41,161 nucleotides of DNA from NCBI GenBank assembly GCA_012270865.1, contig JAAXHL010000171.1, positions 1 to 41,161 on the forward strand, read 5' to 3'. Shown here piece by piece: positions 32,767 through 40,437 of the stretch. Position numbers and translations under genes: made by a program. Source of the DNA: Candidatus Poribacteria bacterium (GTDB taxonomy: Bacteria > Poribacteria > WGA-4E > WGA-3G). Positions within the stretch are counted from its first letter, which is position 1. The number at the start of each line of letters is the position of its first letter. The notes beneath the pieces were generated by a model. That model was not told where the DNA came from. It saw only the letters and a list, made by a program, of their open reading frames with translations, and did no database searches.

Positions 32767-33894
32767 CTATAGGATAGTGCTACCGGTAGTTTCATCAAAA
32801 AAGTGCATCCGTTCCGAAACGAACGAAACATAGAGATGTTGTCCGATTTCTGCTGCAAAGTTAGGTGCAGTAACTGCCTTGAGGATCGTCCGCGCGCCTG
32901 CTGCATCCGCTCCGAGAGTCAACTCAACGATTGTCTCCGCACCAAGGGGTTCAACACTATAGACTTCAGCCTGAAAAGCGTTCGGAATAGGCTGATGACT
33001 CACAATAACATCTTCAGCATGCGTCCCGAAAACAGTCCCGTCATCTGTAGCACGTTCATTGAGTGCTTTGACGATCTGTTCGGCTTCGATTGTTACTGTG
33101 TTGTCGTTTCCTGTGGTGTTTGCTAATGTCAGTTGAAGCTCACCGTTGGCACTGGAGATGTCGCACGAGATACAATTCATGCTCGGATTGCCGATGAAAC
33201 CTGCGACGAATAGGTTCGCAGGGTGGTTATAGATGTCTGAAGGTGTCCCTAACTGCTGGATTCTCCCCGCTTCGAGGACGGCGATCCGGTCCGCCATCGA
33301 CATCGCCTCAATCTGGTCGTGTGTTACATAGAAGGTAGTTGTGCCGAGTTCACGTTGTCGCCAACGGATTTCGGCGCGCATCTCCGTCCGGAGTTTCGCA
33401 TCCAAATTCGATATCGGCTCGTCCATGAGGAAGACTTGCGGACGACGTACCATTGCGCGTCCGAGTCCGACTCGCTGCGTTTCGCCGCCACTCAACTGGT
33501 TCGGGGTCCGCATGAGCAAATGTTCAATGTGGAGCATCTGTGCAATATCTCTGACGCGCCGGTCTATTTCCTCTGCCGAAAGTTTTCTCGGATGCAGTGG
33601 GAACGCCATATTCTCGTAGACGCTCAGGTGCGGGTAGAGAATATGCGATTGGAAGACGAAAGCGACATCACGTTCTGCAGGCGTTCTATCGTTGACGCTG
33701 ACACTGTCCAAGTAGATCGTCCCGTCCTCCGGTTTATCCAAGCCAGCGATACAACGGAGCGTCGTCGTTTTTCCTGCGCCGGTCTGCCCGAGCAGCACGA
33801 AGAATTCTTGGTCTTGGACATCAAGCGTGATGTCGTCAAGTGCGATGAGGTCGCCGAAGCGTTTTGTGATGTTTTCGAGTTTTACTGTCGCCAT
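32767..33894 (-). CDS. ABC transporter ATP-binding protein (MalK/UgpC or FbpC type)
   Basis: The 375-residue ATPase has Walker A GQTGAGKTTTL near residue 35, Q-loop FVFQSHILYPHL near 78, signature LSGGETQRVGLGRA near 130, Walker B VFLMDEPISNLDAK and H-loop YVTHDQIEAM. A C-terminal OB-like TOBE domain begins near residue 235. It belongs to the CUT1/iron group. The two Fe(III)-type permeases in the window (12322 and 37369) lack their own ATPase gene, so this protein could serve one of them; sugar transporters elsewhere are equally possible. It heads a minus-strand operon with the 44-residue protein and the TPP enzyme. The stretch 33319-33963 has a long antisense frame that is a shadow. Confidence 0.9.
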   Translation of the reverse strand: MATVKLENITKRFGDLIALDDITLDVQDQEFFVLLGQTGAGKTTTLRCIAGLDKPEDGTIYLDSVSVNDRTPAERDVAFVFQSHILYPHLSVYENMAFPLHPRKLSAEEIDRRVRDIAQMLHIEHLLMRTPNQLSGGETQRVGLGRAMVRRPQVFLMDEPISNLDAKLRTEMRAEIRWRQRELGTTTFYVTHDQIEAMSMADRIAVLEAGRIQQLGTPSDIYNHPANLFVAGFIGNPSMNCISCDISSANGELQLTLANTTGNDNTVTIEAEQIVKALNERATDDGTVFGTHAEDVIVSHQPIPNAFQAEVYSVEPLGAETIVELTLGADAAGARTILKAVTAPNFAAEIGQHLYVSFVSERMHFFDETTGSTIL

Positions 33895-33919
33895 AGATCT
33901 TCTACTGTTTTATCTATTC

Positions 33920-33975
33920 AGGACTTACGCGGCGTGCTCTTTTGTAGCATAGGAAACCGTTAGTTTGTGCCTTAG
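33920..33975. repeat. Remnants of dispersed repeats
   Basis: AGGACTTACGC at 33920-33930 matches the ends of the MITE-like element at 29997. It is followed by TTGTAGCATAGG at 33942-33953 and GTTAGTTTGTGCCT just after, which match the left arm of the inverted repeat at 23810 with small changes. Only one arm of each is present, so these look like decayed copies. They lie just before the gene-free region 33976-34620. Confidence 0.5.
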
Positions 33976-34010
33976 TATAGCATGAATCGCGTTTTTCTTT
34001 TTAAAAAATA

Positions 34011-34039
34011 TTGACATTATTTGCAATTTTTCGTATAAT
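34011..34039 (+). promoter_or_regulatory. Perfect consensus sigma-70-type promoter
   Basis: TTGACA at 34011-34016 and TATAAT at 34034-34039 have a 17-base spacer, an exact match to consensus. Transcription would begin near 34046. The next gene starts only at 34621, so about 575 nt of RNA would precede it. The match is the strongest in the window and suggests high-level transcription of what follows, at least to the terminator at 34533. Confidence 0.85.
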
Positions 34040-34045
34040 TATTAA

Positions 34046-34195
34046 CATAAGTTGCTCCCTATAAGTTTTTAGACATGGAAACACCGTCTTTCGGAAAAAA
34101 TGCTGATACTTAGCCCATATTTTCTGACGTAAACTCTCGTTTGCGTTCCACAGATGCCCAAACTTGAGTTTGAGCGACAAGGTAGCAACTTGGGT
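34046..34195 (+). ncRNA. Candidate structured RNA
   Basis: The predicted transcript from the consensus promoter begins with a stretch whose first segment, AAGTTGCTCCCT at 34049-34060, pairs 11 of 12 positions with AGGTAGCAACTT at 34180-34191. Within this closing helix lie a hairpin near 34127-34147 (CGTAAAC/GTTTGCG) and another at 34159-34172 (CAAACTTGAGTTTG). A multibranched RNA of about 150 nt is therefore possible. I cannot match it to RNase P, tmRNA, SRP RNA or c-di-GMP riboswitches. A 6S-like role fits its size and closing stem but lacks recognisable conserved bases. It might also be the first domain of a long leader for the gene at 34621. Confidence 0.45.
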
Positions 34196-34406
34196 TAATT
34201 ATCATCAAGTCAACCCTCTGACGGCTGTTCAAGACTGTAAAAGGTGACGATCATGCAAAGCAGACAGATTGCTATGAACAGCACCCAACGGATTTTAGGG
34301 CTACACCGGCTCTATGGTGTTTGTGTTGCTGTGCGCCGCGTGTGGCTATGTTCGCGGCTTTCGTGTATTATTAGTTATGAGGTAACTCTGCATGGTTACG
34401 CCCTTT

Positions 34407-34416
34407 CCCCCCCCCC
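34407..34416. repeat. Ten-base poly-C tract
   Basis: A run of ten Cs follows CCCTTT and is followed by a near-palindrome, ACTTAATATTTAATAAGT at 34417-34434. Such tracts can change length during replication and alter promoter spacing or RNA folding. It lies 204 bases before the start of the secreted repeat protein. In 34196-34406 there are further stems, for example GCTGTTCA (34224-34231) with TGAACAGC (34275-34282), and GCCGCG with CGCGGC at 34335-34358, but no gene I trust. Confidence 0.7.
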
Positions 34417-34446
34417 ACTTAATATTTAATAAGTATTATACTTCAC

Positions 34447-34533
34447 AAGATAGTATAACCTTCAGGGTTGTTCTATCTTTGGCATGCCTGCGCGCGTTAC
34501 GGCTTGCACCGAGCACCTCGGCGCGGGCTTTTT
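34447..34533 (+). terminator. Double hairpin with intrinsic terminator in the leader
   Basis: A first hairpin pairs AAGATAGTATAACC (34447-34460) with its partner ending at 34480. Next GCCTGCGCGC (34486-34495) pairs with GCGCGGGC (34521-34528), enclosing a small CCGAG/CTCGG stem, and is followed by TTTTT (34529-34533). The second is a good intrinsic terminator. It lies 88 bases before the start of the secreted protein gene, so much of the RNA from the strong promoter should end here, unless the first hairpin acts as an antiterminator. Confidence 0.75.
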
Positions 34534-34620
34534 GTGTTACAGATGATAACCCTAAATCAACTGTAGAGATATTCAGCAAATAATCTGATTACACTTTTAT
34601 AGTGATAAAAGGAGCTCGTT

Positions 34621-37110
34621 ATGAATTATTTAAGAAAGGTGCTAATTTTTAGCATTGTGTTATTGGTGTGCGGTTTCCAGTCGATTTCCTTGGCGAACGA
34701 TACTTGGGACACCGCGGGTGAATTAGCTCCGATTGGTGAATGGAGCAATAATATGGATCCCGCAGGTGATGTCGATTGGTTTTACGTCGATATCGCAGTT
34801 GCCGGACTGTTTGAAATCTGGTCGGACAGCAACCTTGACATGTACTGCAACCTCTACGATAGCAACCTAAATTGGATAGACGATGATGATGATTCGGCTG
34901 GGGACCTTGATTTCTATATAGCAAGAAATCTATCCCCGGGAAGATATTATATTAGAATTCATGAGTTGAACGGTGCGGTTGGACGTTATGATTTATACAG
35001 CTATTTTACTAGCTGTGATCCAACCGTCCTGAACAATAGTCCCGATCCGAACGATAGTAATGGCACACGGACGGATGCGGACGATTTAGACGTCCCTGGT
35101 ACACTTGACTATTCGATAAGTCCCGAATGTGACGTAGATTGGCTCCGATTGAATGTTACAAGTAATGGGACTTTGAATATCTGGACCACCGGGAGCACTG
35201 ACACTACCGGATTCCTAACGGATAACAACGGCAATGTATTAGAGTTTGATGATGACGGTGGAACTGACTTTAATTTTTTCATACAAGCCAATGTGAATGC
35301 GGGGACATATTATGTTGCCGTCCAAGCATTTGGAACGGGAGACTATACTGTTCACGCAGAATCCGGTGGTGGTGGTGGCTGTGATCCAACCGTCCTGAAC
35401 AATAGTCCCGATCCGAACGATAGTAATGGCACACGGACGGATGCAGACGATTTAGACGTCCCTGGTACACTTGACTATTCGATAAGTCCCGAATGTGACG
35501 TAGATTGGCTCCGATTGAATGTTACAAGTAATGGGACTTTGAATATCTGGACCACCGGGAGCACTGACACTACCGGATTCCTAACGGATAACAACGGCAA
35601 TGTATTAGAGTTTGATGATGACGGTGGAACTGACTTTAATTTTCTCATACAAGCCAATGTGAATGCGGGGACATATTATGTTGCCGTCCAAGCATTTGGA
35701 ACGGGAGACTATACTGTTCACGCAGAATCCGGTGGTGGTGGTGGCTGTGATCCAACCGTCCTGAACAATAGTCCCGATCCGAACGATAGTAATGGTACAC
35801 GGACGGATGCAGACGATTTAGATATCCCTGGTACACTTGGGTATTCAATAAGTCCCGAATGTGACGTAGATTGGCTCCGATTGGTGGTGCCAAGTAATGG
35901 GACTTTGAGAGTCTGGACGACCGGCTCCACTGACACTACCGGATTCCTAACGGATAGTAACGGCAATGTATTAGAATTTGATGATGACGGTGGAACTGAC
36001 TTTAATTTTCTCATACAAGCCAATGTGAATGCGGGGACATATTATGTTGCCGTCCAAGCATTTGGAACGGGAGACTATACTGTTCACGCAGAGCTCACGA
36101 CTGGTCCTCCTCCTTCTGATGATCTGCCTCGGTCCCCCAATGCAGGCGATACAAACGGTTGGTGGACTGGTGCTGCCATTTTGGCTCTGGATGGCATGAG
36201 AGACGACTTTCAGATATCCCCCATTGATGATGTAGATTACCTCAGCATTGATGTTCCAGGGAGCGGGCTTTTGGAAGTCTGGACAACTGGCGACATTGAC
36301 ACCTTTGGTACCCTCATAGATGGAAACCAGAACATCTTGGGCACTGATGACGATGATGGTGCCGCCCTGAATTTCCACATAAGTGCTAATGTCCGGGCCG
36401 GAACGCATTATATCGCAATCGAAGGATTCGAAACCGGACGGTATGCGATTCACTCAAGGTTCACACCGGGTGTTGTAAGTGATCCAGCGGATGTCAACAA
36501 CGACGGTGTCGTAGATGTAGATGACCTCGTACAAGTCGCCACTCATTTCGGTACAACAAATGCCGAAGGAGATGTCAATGGCGATGGCGTTGTAGATCGA
36601 GAAGATATCCTCCTTGTTTTAGACGCGCTGGAAGAGGAAGTCGACCCAGTAGTGGAAGTTCTTGGGGCACCGCCACGCACGGCATCAACTGCTGAAAGTC
36701 TCCGTCAATGGATTGATCTCGCCAAGCTGCGCAACAATCCAGATATGAAATTCCAAAAGGGTATTGCCGTGCTTGAACAACTGTTAGCTACGTTGTTGGA
36801 GCAAGAGATGGTTCCGGGACAAACGGCACTGTTGACAAACTATCCGAACCCGTTTAATCCAGAGACATGGATACCGTATCATCTTTCTGAACCGGCAGAG
36901 GTGACACTGAACATCTATTCCGCTTCTGGACAGTTGGTACGGACTTTGACCCTCGGGCATCAACCCGCAGGCATTTACGAGAGCAAGTCGCGGGCAGCGT
37001 ATTGGGATGGTAGAAATGCTGTCGGTGAGCGTGTCGCAAGCGGCCTGTATTTCTATACGTTGACTGCTGGGGATTTCGCTGCCACTCGGAAAATGCTGAT
37101 AATGAAGTAA
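34621..37110 (+). CDS. Large secreted PPC-repeat / dockerin protein with C-terminal sorting domain
   Basis: The 829-residue protein has a signal peptide (VLIFSIVLLVCGFQSISLA). Five PPC-like beta-sandwich domains follow: one divergent (about 25-130), three nearly identical of 122 residues (about 132-490), and one more divergent (about 500-620). Their signature is DVDWLRL...GTYYVAVQAFGTGDYTVH. A dockerin-like pair of calcium loops comes near 623-670 (DVNNDGVVDVDDL, DVNGDGVVDREDI). The last 90 residues, from NYPNPFNPETWIPYHL, are a FlgD-Ig/Por-type sorting domain of surface-exported proteins. It is probably a cell-surface or matrix protein, perhaps an adhesin. GGAGC precedes the ATG. A long structured leader lies upstream. 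Confidence 0.9.
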   Translation: MNYLRKVLIFSIVLLVCGFQSISLANDTWDTAGELAPIGEWSNNMDPAGDVDWFYVDIAVAGLFEIWSDSNLDMYCNLYDSNLNWIDDDDDSAGDLDFYIARNLSPGRYYIRIHELNGAVGRYDLYSYFTSCDPTVLNNSPDPNDSNGTRTDADDLDVPGTLDYSISPECDVDWLRLNVTSNGTLNIWTTGSTDTTGFLTDNNGNVLEFDDDGGTDFNFFIQANVNAGTYYVAVQAFGTGDYTVHAESGGGGGCDPTVLNNSPDPNDSNGTRTDADDLDVPGTLDYSISPECDVDWLRLNVTSNGTLNIWTTGSTDTTGFLTDNNGNVLEFDDDGGTDFNFLIQANVNAGTYYVAVQAFGTGDYTVHAESGGGGGCDPTVLNNSPDPNDSNGTRTDADDLDIPGTLGYSISPECDVDWLRLVVPSNGTLRVWTTGSTDTTGFLTDSNGNVLEFDDDGGTDFNFLIQANVNAGTYYVAVQAFGTGDYTVHAELTTGPPPSDDLPRSPNAGDTNGWWTGAAILALDGMRDDFQISPIDDVDYLSIDVPGSGLLEVWTTGDIDTFGTLIDGNQNILGTDDDDGAALNFHISANVRAGTHYIAIEGFETGRYAIHSRFTPGVVSDPADVNNDGVVDVDDLVQVATHFGTTNAEGDVNGDGVVDREDILLVLDALEEEVDPVVEVLGAPPRTASTAESLRQWIDLAKLRNNPDMKFQKGIAVLEQLLATLLEQEMVPGQTALLTNYPNPFNPETWIPYHLSEPAEVTLNIYSASGQLVRTLTLGHQPAGIYESKSRAAYWDGRNAVGERVASGLYFYTLTAGDFAATRKMLIMK
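35014..36092 (+). repeat. Three in-frame tandem 366-bp repeats
   Basis: Units start at 35014, 35380 and 35746, each with TGTGATCCAACCGTCC. By eye units 1 and 2 differ at only about two bases. Unit 3 is a little more changed and ends without the GGTGGTGGTGGT linker. Each encodes one 122-residue PPC-like domain. Such identity points to very recent duplication or ongoing gene conversion, and makes domain number likely to vary between strains. Confidence 0.9.
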
Positions 37111-37236
37111 ATTCCTTCAGAGTGCCAGAGTTGGTGTGCCTCCGAGGTAGGAGCATCACATCAAATGGGCATGAATGAAGGACCCAAAACTTGGTACCTG
37201 TGCTAATCTCTCTGAGATGAGCCAAACGGACAAACC

Positions 37237-37286
37237 GAGGTGTGATGGTGCGTAGGCTTTCTGCCGAATGCCATCACACCTCTTTT
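37237..37286 (+). terminator. Intrinsic terminator after the secreted repeat protein
   Basis: GAGGTGTGATGG (37237-37248) pairs perfectly with CCATCACACCTC (37271-37282) around a 22-base loop, followed by TTTT. It lies 127 bases after the stop of the secreted protein gene and just before a promoter for the next gene. Confidence 0.8.
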
Positions 37287-37306
37287 GCTGCTATAGCAAA
37301 AAATAG

Positions 37307-37335
37307 ATGCAATTCGGCAGTCTATAGGGTATAAT
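37307..37335 (+). promoter_or_regulatory. Promoter of the iron-type permease gene
   Basis: ATGCAA at 37307-37312 and TATAAT at 37330-37335 are 17 bases apart. The -35 box differs by one base from the TTGCAA of the tRNA-Asn promoters, and the -10 is followed by TATTAA. Transcription would begin about 37342, 27 bases before the ATG. Confidence 0.65.
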
Positions 37336-37368
37336 TATTAAAAACACCCTACAAACACAGAACGTGAA

Positions 37369-39201
37369 ATGTTCTCTGCACGTAGAAGGTCGGAGAAAGC
37401 GATGCTGAATCAGCAGAAGACAGAAGAAAACCCTTTTACAAATCTGTCTTTAATGGAAAAAATTAAAAGAAGATACGATTTAACACCGTCAATCACGCTT
37501 ATCCTCGGATTGACCACGCTCTTCTTCGTGGTCTTCCTCATATATCCCCTCCTCTACGTTTTCAAAGAAGCGTTCTGGATAGAAAATAAATTCACGTTCG
37601 CATACTTTAAGCTGATGGCGACCGATCCGAATATCCGAGAACTGGTTATCAACAGTTTCAATATCGGCATAATGGTCACGATCGTAACGAGTATTATCAG
37701 CCTACCCCTCGCCTATTTCTTGACGCGCTACCGGTATCCCGGGCGCAATATGTTACGCTCTGTCATCTTGATTCCGATGATTATGCCACCCTTTGTCGGC
37801 GCGATCGGTATGCAAAAGTTGTTCGGATTGTACGGAAGCATCAACATGTTTCTCGTCAAACTCGGACTCATCGATATGGCTGGAACTATCGACTGGTTCG
37901 CTGGTGGATTCTGGGGTGTCGTGATGCTCTCAACGCTCCATCTGTATCCGATAATGTATCTCAATATCGTTGCTGCACTCGCAAACGTTGATCCGAGTTT
38001 AGAAGAAGCCGCAGAGAATATGGGGGCATCGCGCTTCCAAGTCTTCCGTCAGATAACACTTCCATTGATGATGCCGGGTTATTTCGCAGGTGCGATTCTC
38101 GTCTTTATCTGGGCGTTTACGGATCTCGGTACACCCCTGATGTTTAATTACAATGACGTTGTCGCGGTCCGAATTTTTCGACAAGTGACCGAGGCGAACA
38201 CAAATCCGATGGGATACGCGCTCGTTGTCCTAATCATCGTCCTAACAGCACTCGCCTTTTATGTTTCTAAACGCTGGACCGGGAGCAAGCACTATGAAAT
38301 GCTCGGCAGAGGACATGTTACATCACGTGAGACGGATGCAAGATGGGGTATGCGCACCATCATCTACCTCTTTATTGGTGGATTGACGTTTATGGCACTC
38401 TTACCACATATCAGTGTTATCCTTGTCTCTTTAACGCCGGATGTGAGTCAGTGGCAGTTGAGCGTGCTACCCAAATCATGGACTTTCGCACACTATATTG
38501 AGACATTCACACATGAAGATACGCTACCGAGTATCCTCAACAGTCTAAAATATAGCATCTTTAGCACCTTATTAGCTCTCTTAATCGGTGTTGTGGTATC
38601 TTATTTATTAACGCGTAAACGTCTCCCTTTCCAAAATTTGTTGGATGCTATTGCGATGTTGCCGTTAGCGTTGCCGGGAGTTGCGATAGCGTTCGGGTAT
38701 ATGGGCAGCTTCGCCGATACGACGCTTTTACTCCGGTATTTCCCGGATGGACTCGTTTCTGTCATAGACCCTCGGAAGAACCCGACGTTTCTTTTGATTA
38801 TCAGTTACGCGGTACGGCGGTTGCCGTATATGCTGCGTTCTATCTATGCAGGACTCCAGCAGACCAGCGTGACCTACGAAGAGGCATCACAGAACATGGG
38901 CGCGACACCGATTCGTACCTTGTATAAAATAACGTTACCCTTAGTCGTCGCGAACATCCTTGCGGGTGCGATCCTTGTCTTCTCGTTCTCTATGTTAGAG
39001 GTTAGCGATAGCCTCATCTTAGCGATGCAGGACAAATATTATCCGATTACAAAAGCAATTTATGCACTTTCGCAACGTCCTGATCATGGTCCCTATACGG
39101 CAAGCGCGTTGGGTGTCGTAGGGATGTTAATCTTGATTGCGTGTCTCCTCGGTGCCGGACGTGTACTCGGCGGAAAGTTAGGCGAAATCTTCCGGATTTA
39201 G
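37369..39201 (+). CDS. Fe(III)-type ABC transporter permease (fused dimer)
   Basis: The 610-residue membrane protein has about twelve hydrophobic segments in two halves, each with an EAA loop: EEAAENMGASRFQVFRQITLP and EEASQNMGATPIRTLYKITLP. This is the FbpB/AfuB design, used for ferric iron, though related permeases carry thiamine, spermidine or phosphonates. The N-terminal 35 residues are polar and cytoplasmic. No binding protein or ATPase is adjacent; the ATPase at 32767 is the nearest candidate. Its own promoter lies just upstream. The GmhA gene starts 38 bases after its stop and may share the message. Confidence 0.88.
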   Translation: MFSARRRSEKAMLNQQKTEENPFTNLSLMEKIKRRYDLTPSITLILGLTTLFFVVFLIYPLLYVFKEAFWIENKFTFAYFKLMATDPNIRELVINSFNIGIMVTIVTSIISLPLAYFLTRYRYPGRNMLRSVILIPMIMPPFVGAIGMQKLFGLYGSINMFLVKLGLIDMAGTIDWFAGGFWGVVMLSTLHLYPIMYLNIVAALANVDPSLEEAAENMGASRFQVFRQITLPLMMPGYFAGAILVFIWAFTDLGTPLMFNYNDVVAVRIFRQVTEANTNPMGYALVVLIIVLTALAFYVSKRWTGSKHYEMLGRGHVTSRETDARWGMRTIIYLFIGGLTFMALLPHISVILVSLTPDVSQWQLSVLPKSWTFAHYIETFTHEDTLPSILNSLKYSIFSTLLALLIGVVVSYLLTRKRLPFQNLLDAIAMLPLALPGVAIAFGYMGSFADTTLLLRYFPDGLVSVIDPRKNPTFLLIISYAVRRLPYMLRSIYAGLQQTSVTYEEASQNMGATPIRTLYKITLPLVVANILAGAILVFSFSMLEVSDSLILAMQDKYYPITKAIYALSQRPDHGPYTASALGVVGMLILIACLLGAGRVLGGKLGEIFRI

Positions 39202-39239
39202 ACAACCTAAAACACTTACACTTGGAAAGAGAAAACACA

Positions 39240-39830
39240 ATGAACATTTTGCATAGCATTCGCGATGCGTTGTTAGAGACACAGGACGTACTGAATCGGT
39301 TCGTCCAAAATCCTGAGAATATCGCAACCATCGCGGAGACAGCAGAGATGATGCGAGACGTGTTTGAGCGTCAAGGCAGGATCTTCACGTGTGGAAACGG
39401 CGGCAGTTTGTGCGATGCCATCCATTTCGCAGAGGAATGCACCGGAAAGTTTCGAGACGCGCGGACACCACTTCCAGCGATCGCACTCAGCGATGCCGGA
39501 CACATTACTTGCACCGCAAACGATTTCGGATTCGCAGAGGTCTTCGCACGTCCACTATCGGCACTCGGACATCCAGGGGATCTGCTCGTGGCGATCTCGA
39601 CCAGTGGTAACTCCGAAAATGTTGTCCGTGCAGCAGAAGTTGCAAAATCGCGCGGGATGCGGGTCTTCGGACTCCTCGGTGGTGATGGCGGCAACCTTAA
39701 ACAATACTGTGATATTTGCCTGATTGCACCCGGCGACACGGCTGACCGTATTCAAGAAATACATATCAAAGTCCTGCACATTTTGATTGAACATATTGAA
39801 CGGTTGATGTTCCCAGAGAACTATGTATAG
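39240..39830 (+). CDS. gmhA: Sedoheptulose-7-phosphate isomerase (GmhA-like SIS protein)
   Basis: GmhA makes D-glycero-D-manno-heptose 7-phosphate, the first step to ADP-heptose for lipopolysaccharide. The 196-residue protein has the SIS fold: FTCGNGGSLCDAIHFAEECTG near residue 47, AIALSDAGHITCTANDFGF near 80, LVAISTSGNSENVV near 115 and DRIQEIHIKVLHILIEHIE near the end. The usual GNGGSxxDAxH with its His is kept; the Glu-rich EIHIKVLH near 175 matches a metal-binding region. The frame is open upstream from 39141 inside the permease gene, but the ATG at 39240 with GGAAAGAG before it is the natural start. The heptosyltransferase at 3309 supports the pathway. Confidence 0.85.
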   Translation: MNILHSIRDALLETQDVLNRFVQNPENIATIAETAEMMRDVFERQGRIFTCGNGGSLCDAIHFAEECTGKFRDARTPLPAIALSDAGHITCTANDFGFAEVFARPLSALGHPGDLLVAISTSGNSENVVRAAEVAKSRGMRVFGLLGGDGGNLKQYCDICLIAPGDTADRIQEIHIKVLHILIEHIERLMFPENYV

Positions 39831-39919
39831 TCGATTTTTACTGTATGTGAAAATTAACAGTGGATTTTCAGGGCGCGATGTGATACGATAAATTGCTGAG
39901 AACTTTTGAGGAGGCGAGG

Positions 39920-40030
39920 ATGAGAAGTTTTGGAACCGAGGGGCGCGTCCGTCCTGAGCATCACTATATTGTTCCACGCACCGAGGAGATTACCGATTTC
40001 ATCAGCCGCGTCAAAAACGGAGTTACGTGA
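39920..40030 (+). pseudogene. Truncated N-terminus of an AAA-type ATP-binding protein
   Basis: A 36-residue frame begins MRSFGTEGRVRPEHHYIVPR and then TEEITDFISRVKNG before a TGA. From memory, poribacterial and cyanobacterial AAA-like ATPases start in the same way (xxFGTxGPVxxxxHYVVPRxxE), with a Walker A just after. Here the frame ends exactly where the P-loop should begin, so the rest is lost. A strong GAGGAGGCGAGG still precedes the ATG. It is probably a remnant of a deleted gene; translation of a 36-residue peptide remains possible. No other gene is seen in 39831-40155. Confidence 0.55.
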
Positions 40031-40155
40031 TTCCTGTCCTGCAAGAACAACCTTCATTACAATAAAAATCTGAATCTGACTATCTCCATTTCACAAGAAC
40101 AAAACGATCTATAGCAAGCAATCTGTGATCTCGGTCGCTCTAAGGAGGACAATTT

Positions 40156-40437
40156 ATGGAATCATCGGAAAGAAATAAGGCGTATTGGCGGAAAAATCTG
40201 CAATATCTCGCTATCCTACTCGGAATATGGTTCGTCACTTCGTATCTCTGTTCAATCGTATTCGTCGAGCAGCTTGATAAAATCCGATTCGGCGGATACC
40301 GACTCGGTTTCTATTTTGCACAACAGGCATCCATCTGGATTTTCGTTGAACTTATCTTTGTCTATGCCTGGTTGATGAATCGTTTGGAGAAAAAATATAA
40401 GCAGCAAAAAGACGAGGAGCGTGAGGAGCAATCATGA
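40156..40437 (+). CDS. DUF4212 protein, small subunit of a sodium:solute symporter
   Basis: The 93-residue protein has two membrane segments ([20 protein letters not shown] and [20 protein letters not shown]) and charged ends, including [15 protein letters not shown] near the start, all typical of DUF4212. The family is found next to a large SSS-type symporter and is thought to be its small subunit. Here the symporter gene overlaps by 4 bases (ATGA), indicating coupled translation. AAGGAGG precedes the ATG. Confidence 0.9.
   Translation: MESSERNKAYWRKNLQYLAILLGIWFVTSYLCSIVFVEQLDKIRFGGYRLGFYFAQQASIWIFVELIFVYAWLMNRLEKKYKQQKDEEREEQS

Noticed and set aside
33319..33963. 214-residue forward frame antisense to the ABC ATPase
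   Set aside because: The opposite strand carries all ATPase motifs; the forward frame has no family features and arises from codon bias.
34046..34195. Known RNA classes: RNase P, tmRNA, SRP RNA, c-di-GMP riboswitch
   Set aside because: The conserved sequence blocks of these RNAs were not seen; 6S RNA stays possible only by size and closing stem.
34244..34583. Two short forward frames of about 60 residues in the leader region
   Set aside because: They overlap strong RNA stems, the poly-C tract and the terminator, and have no protein-like features.
39141..39239. Upstream extension of GmhA inside the permease gene
   Set aside because: The extra residues are Arg/Cys-rich and unlike GmhA; the ATG at 39240 matches the family start.
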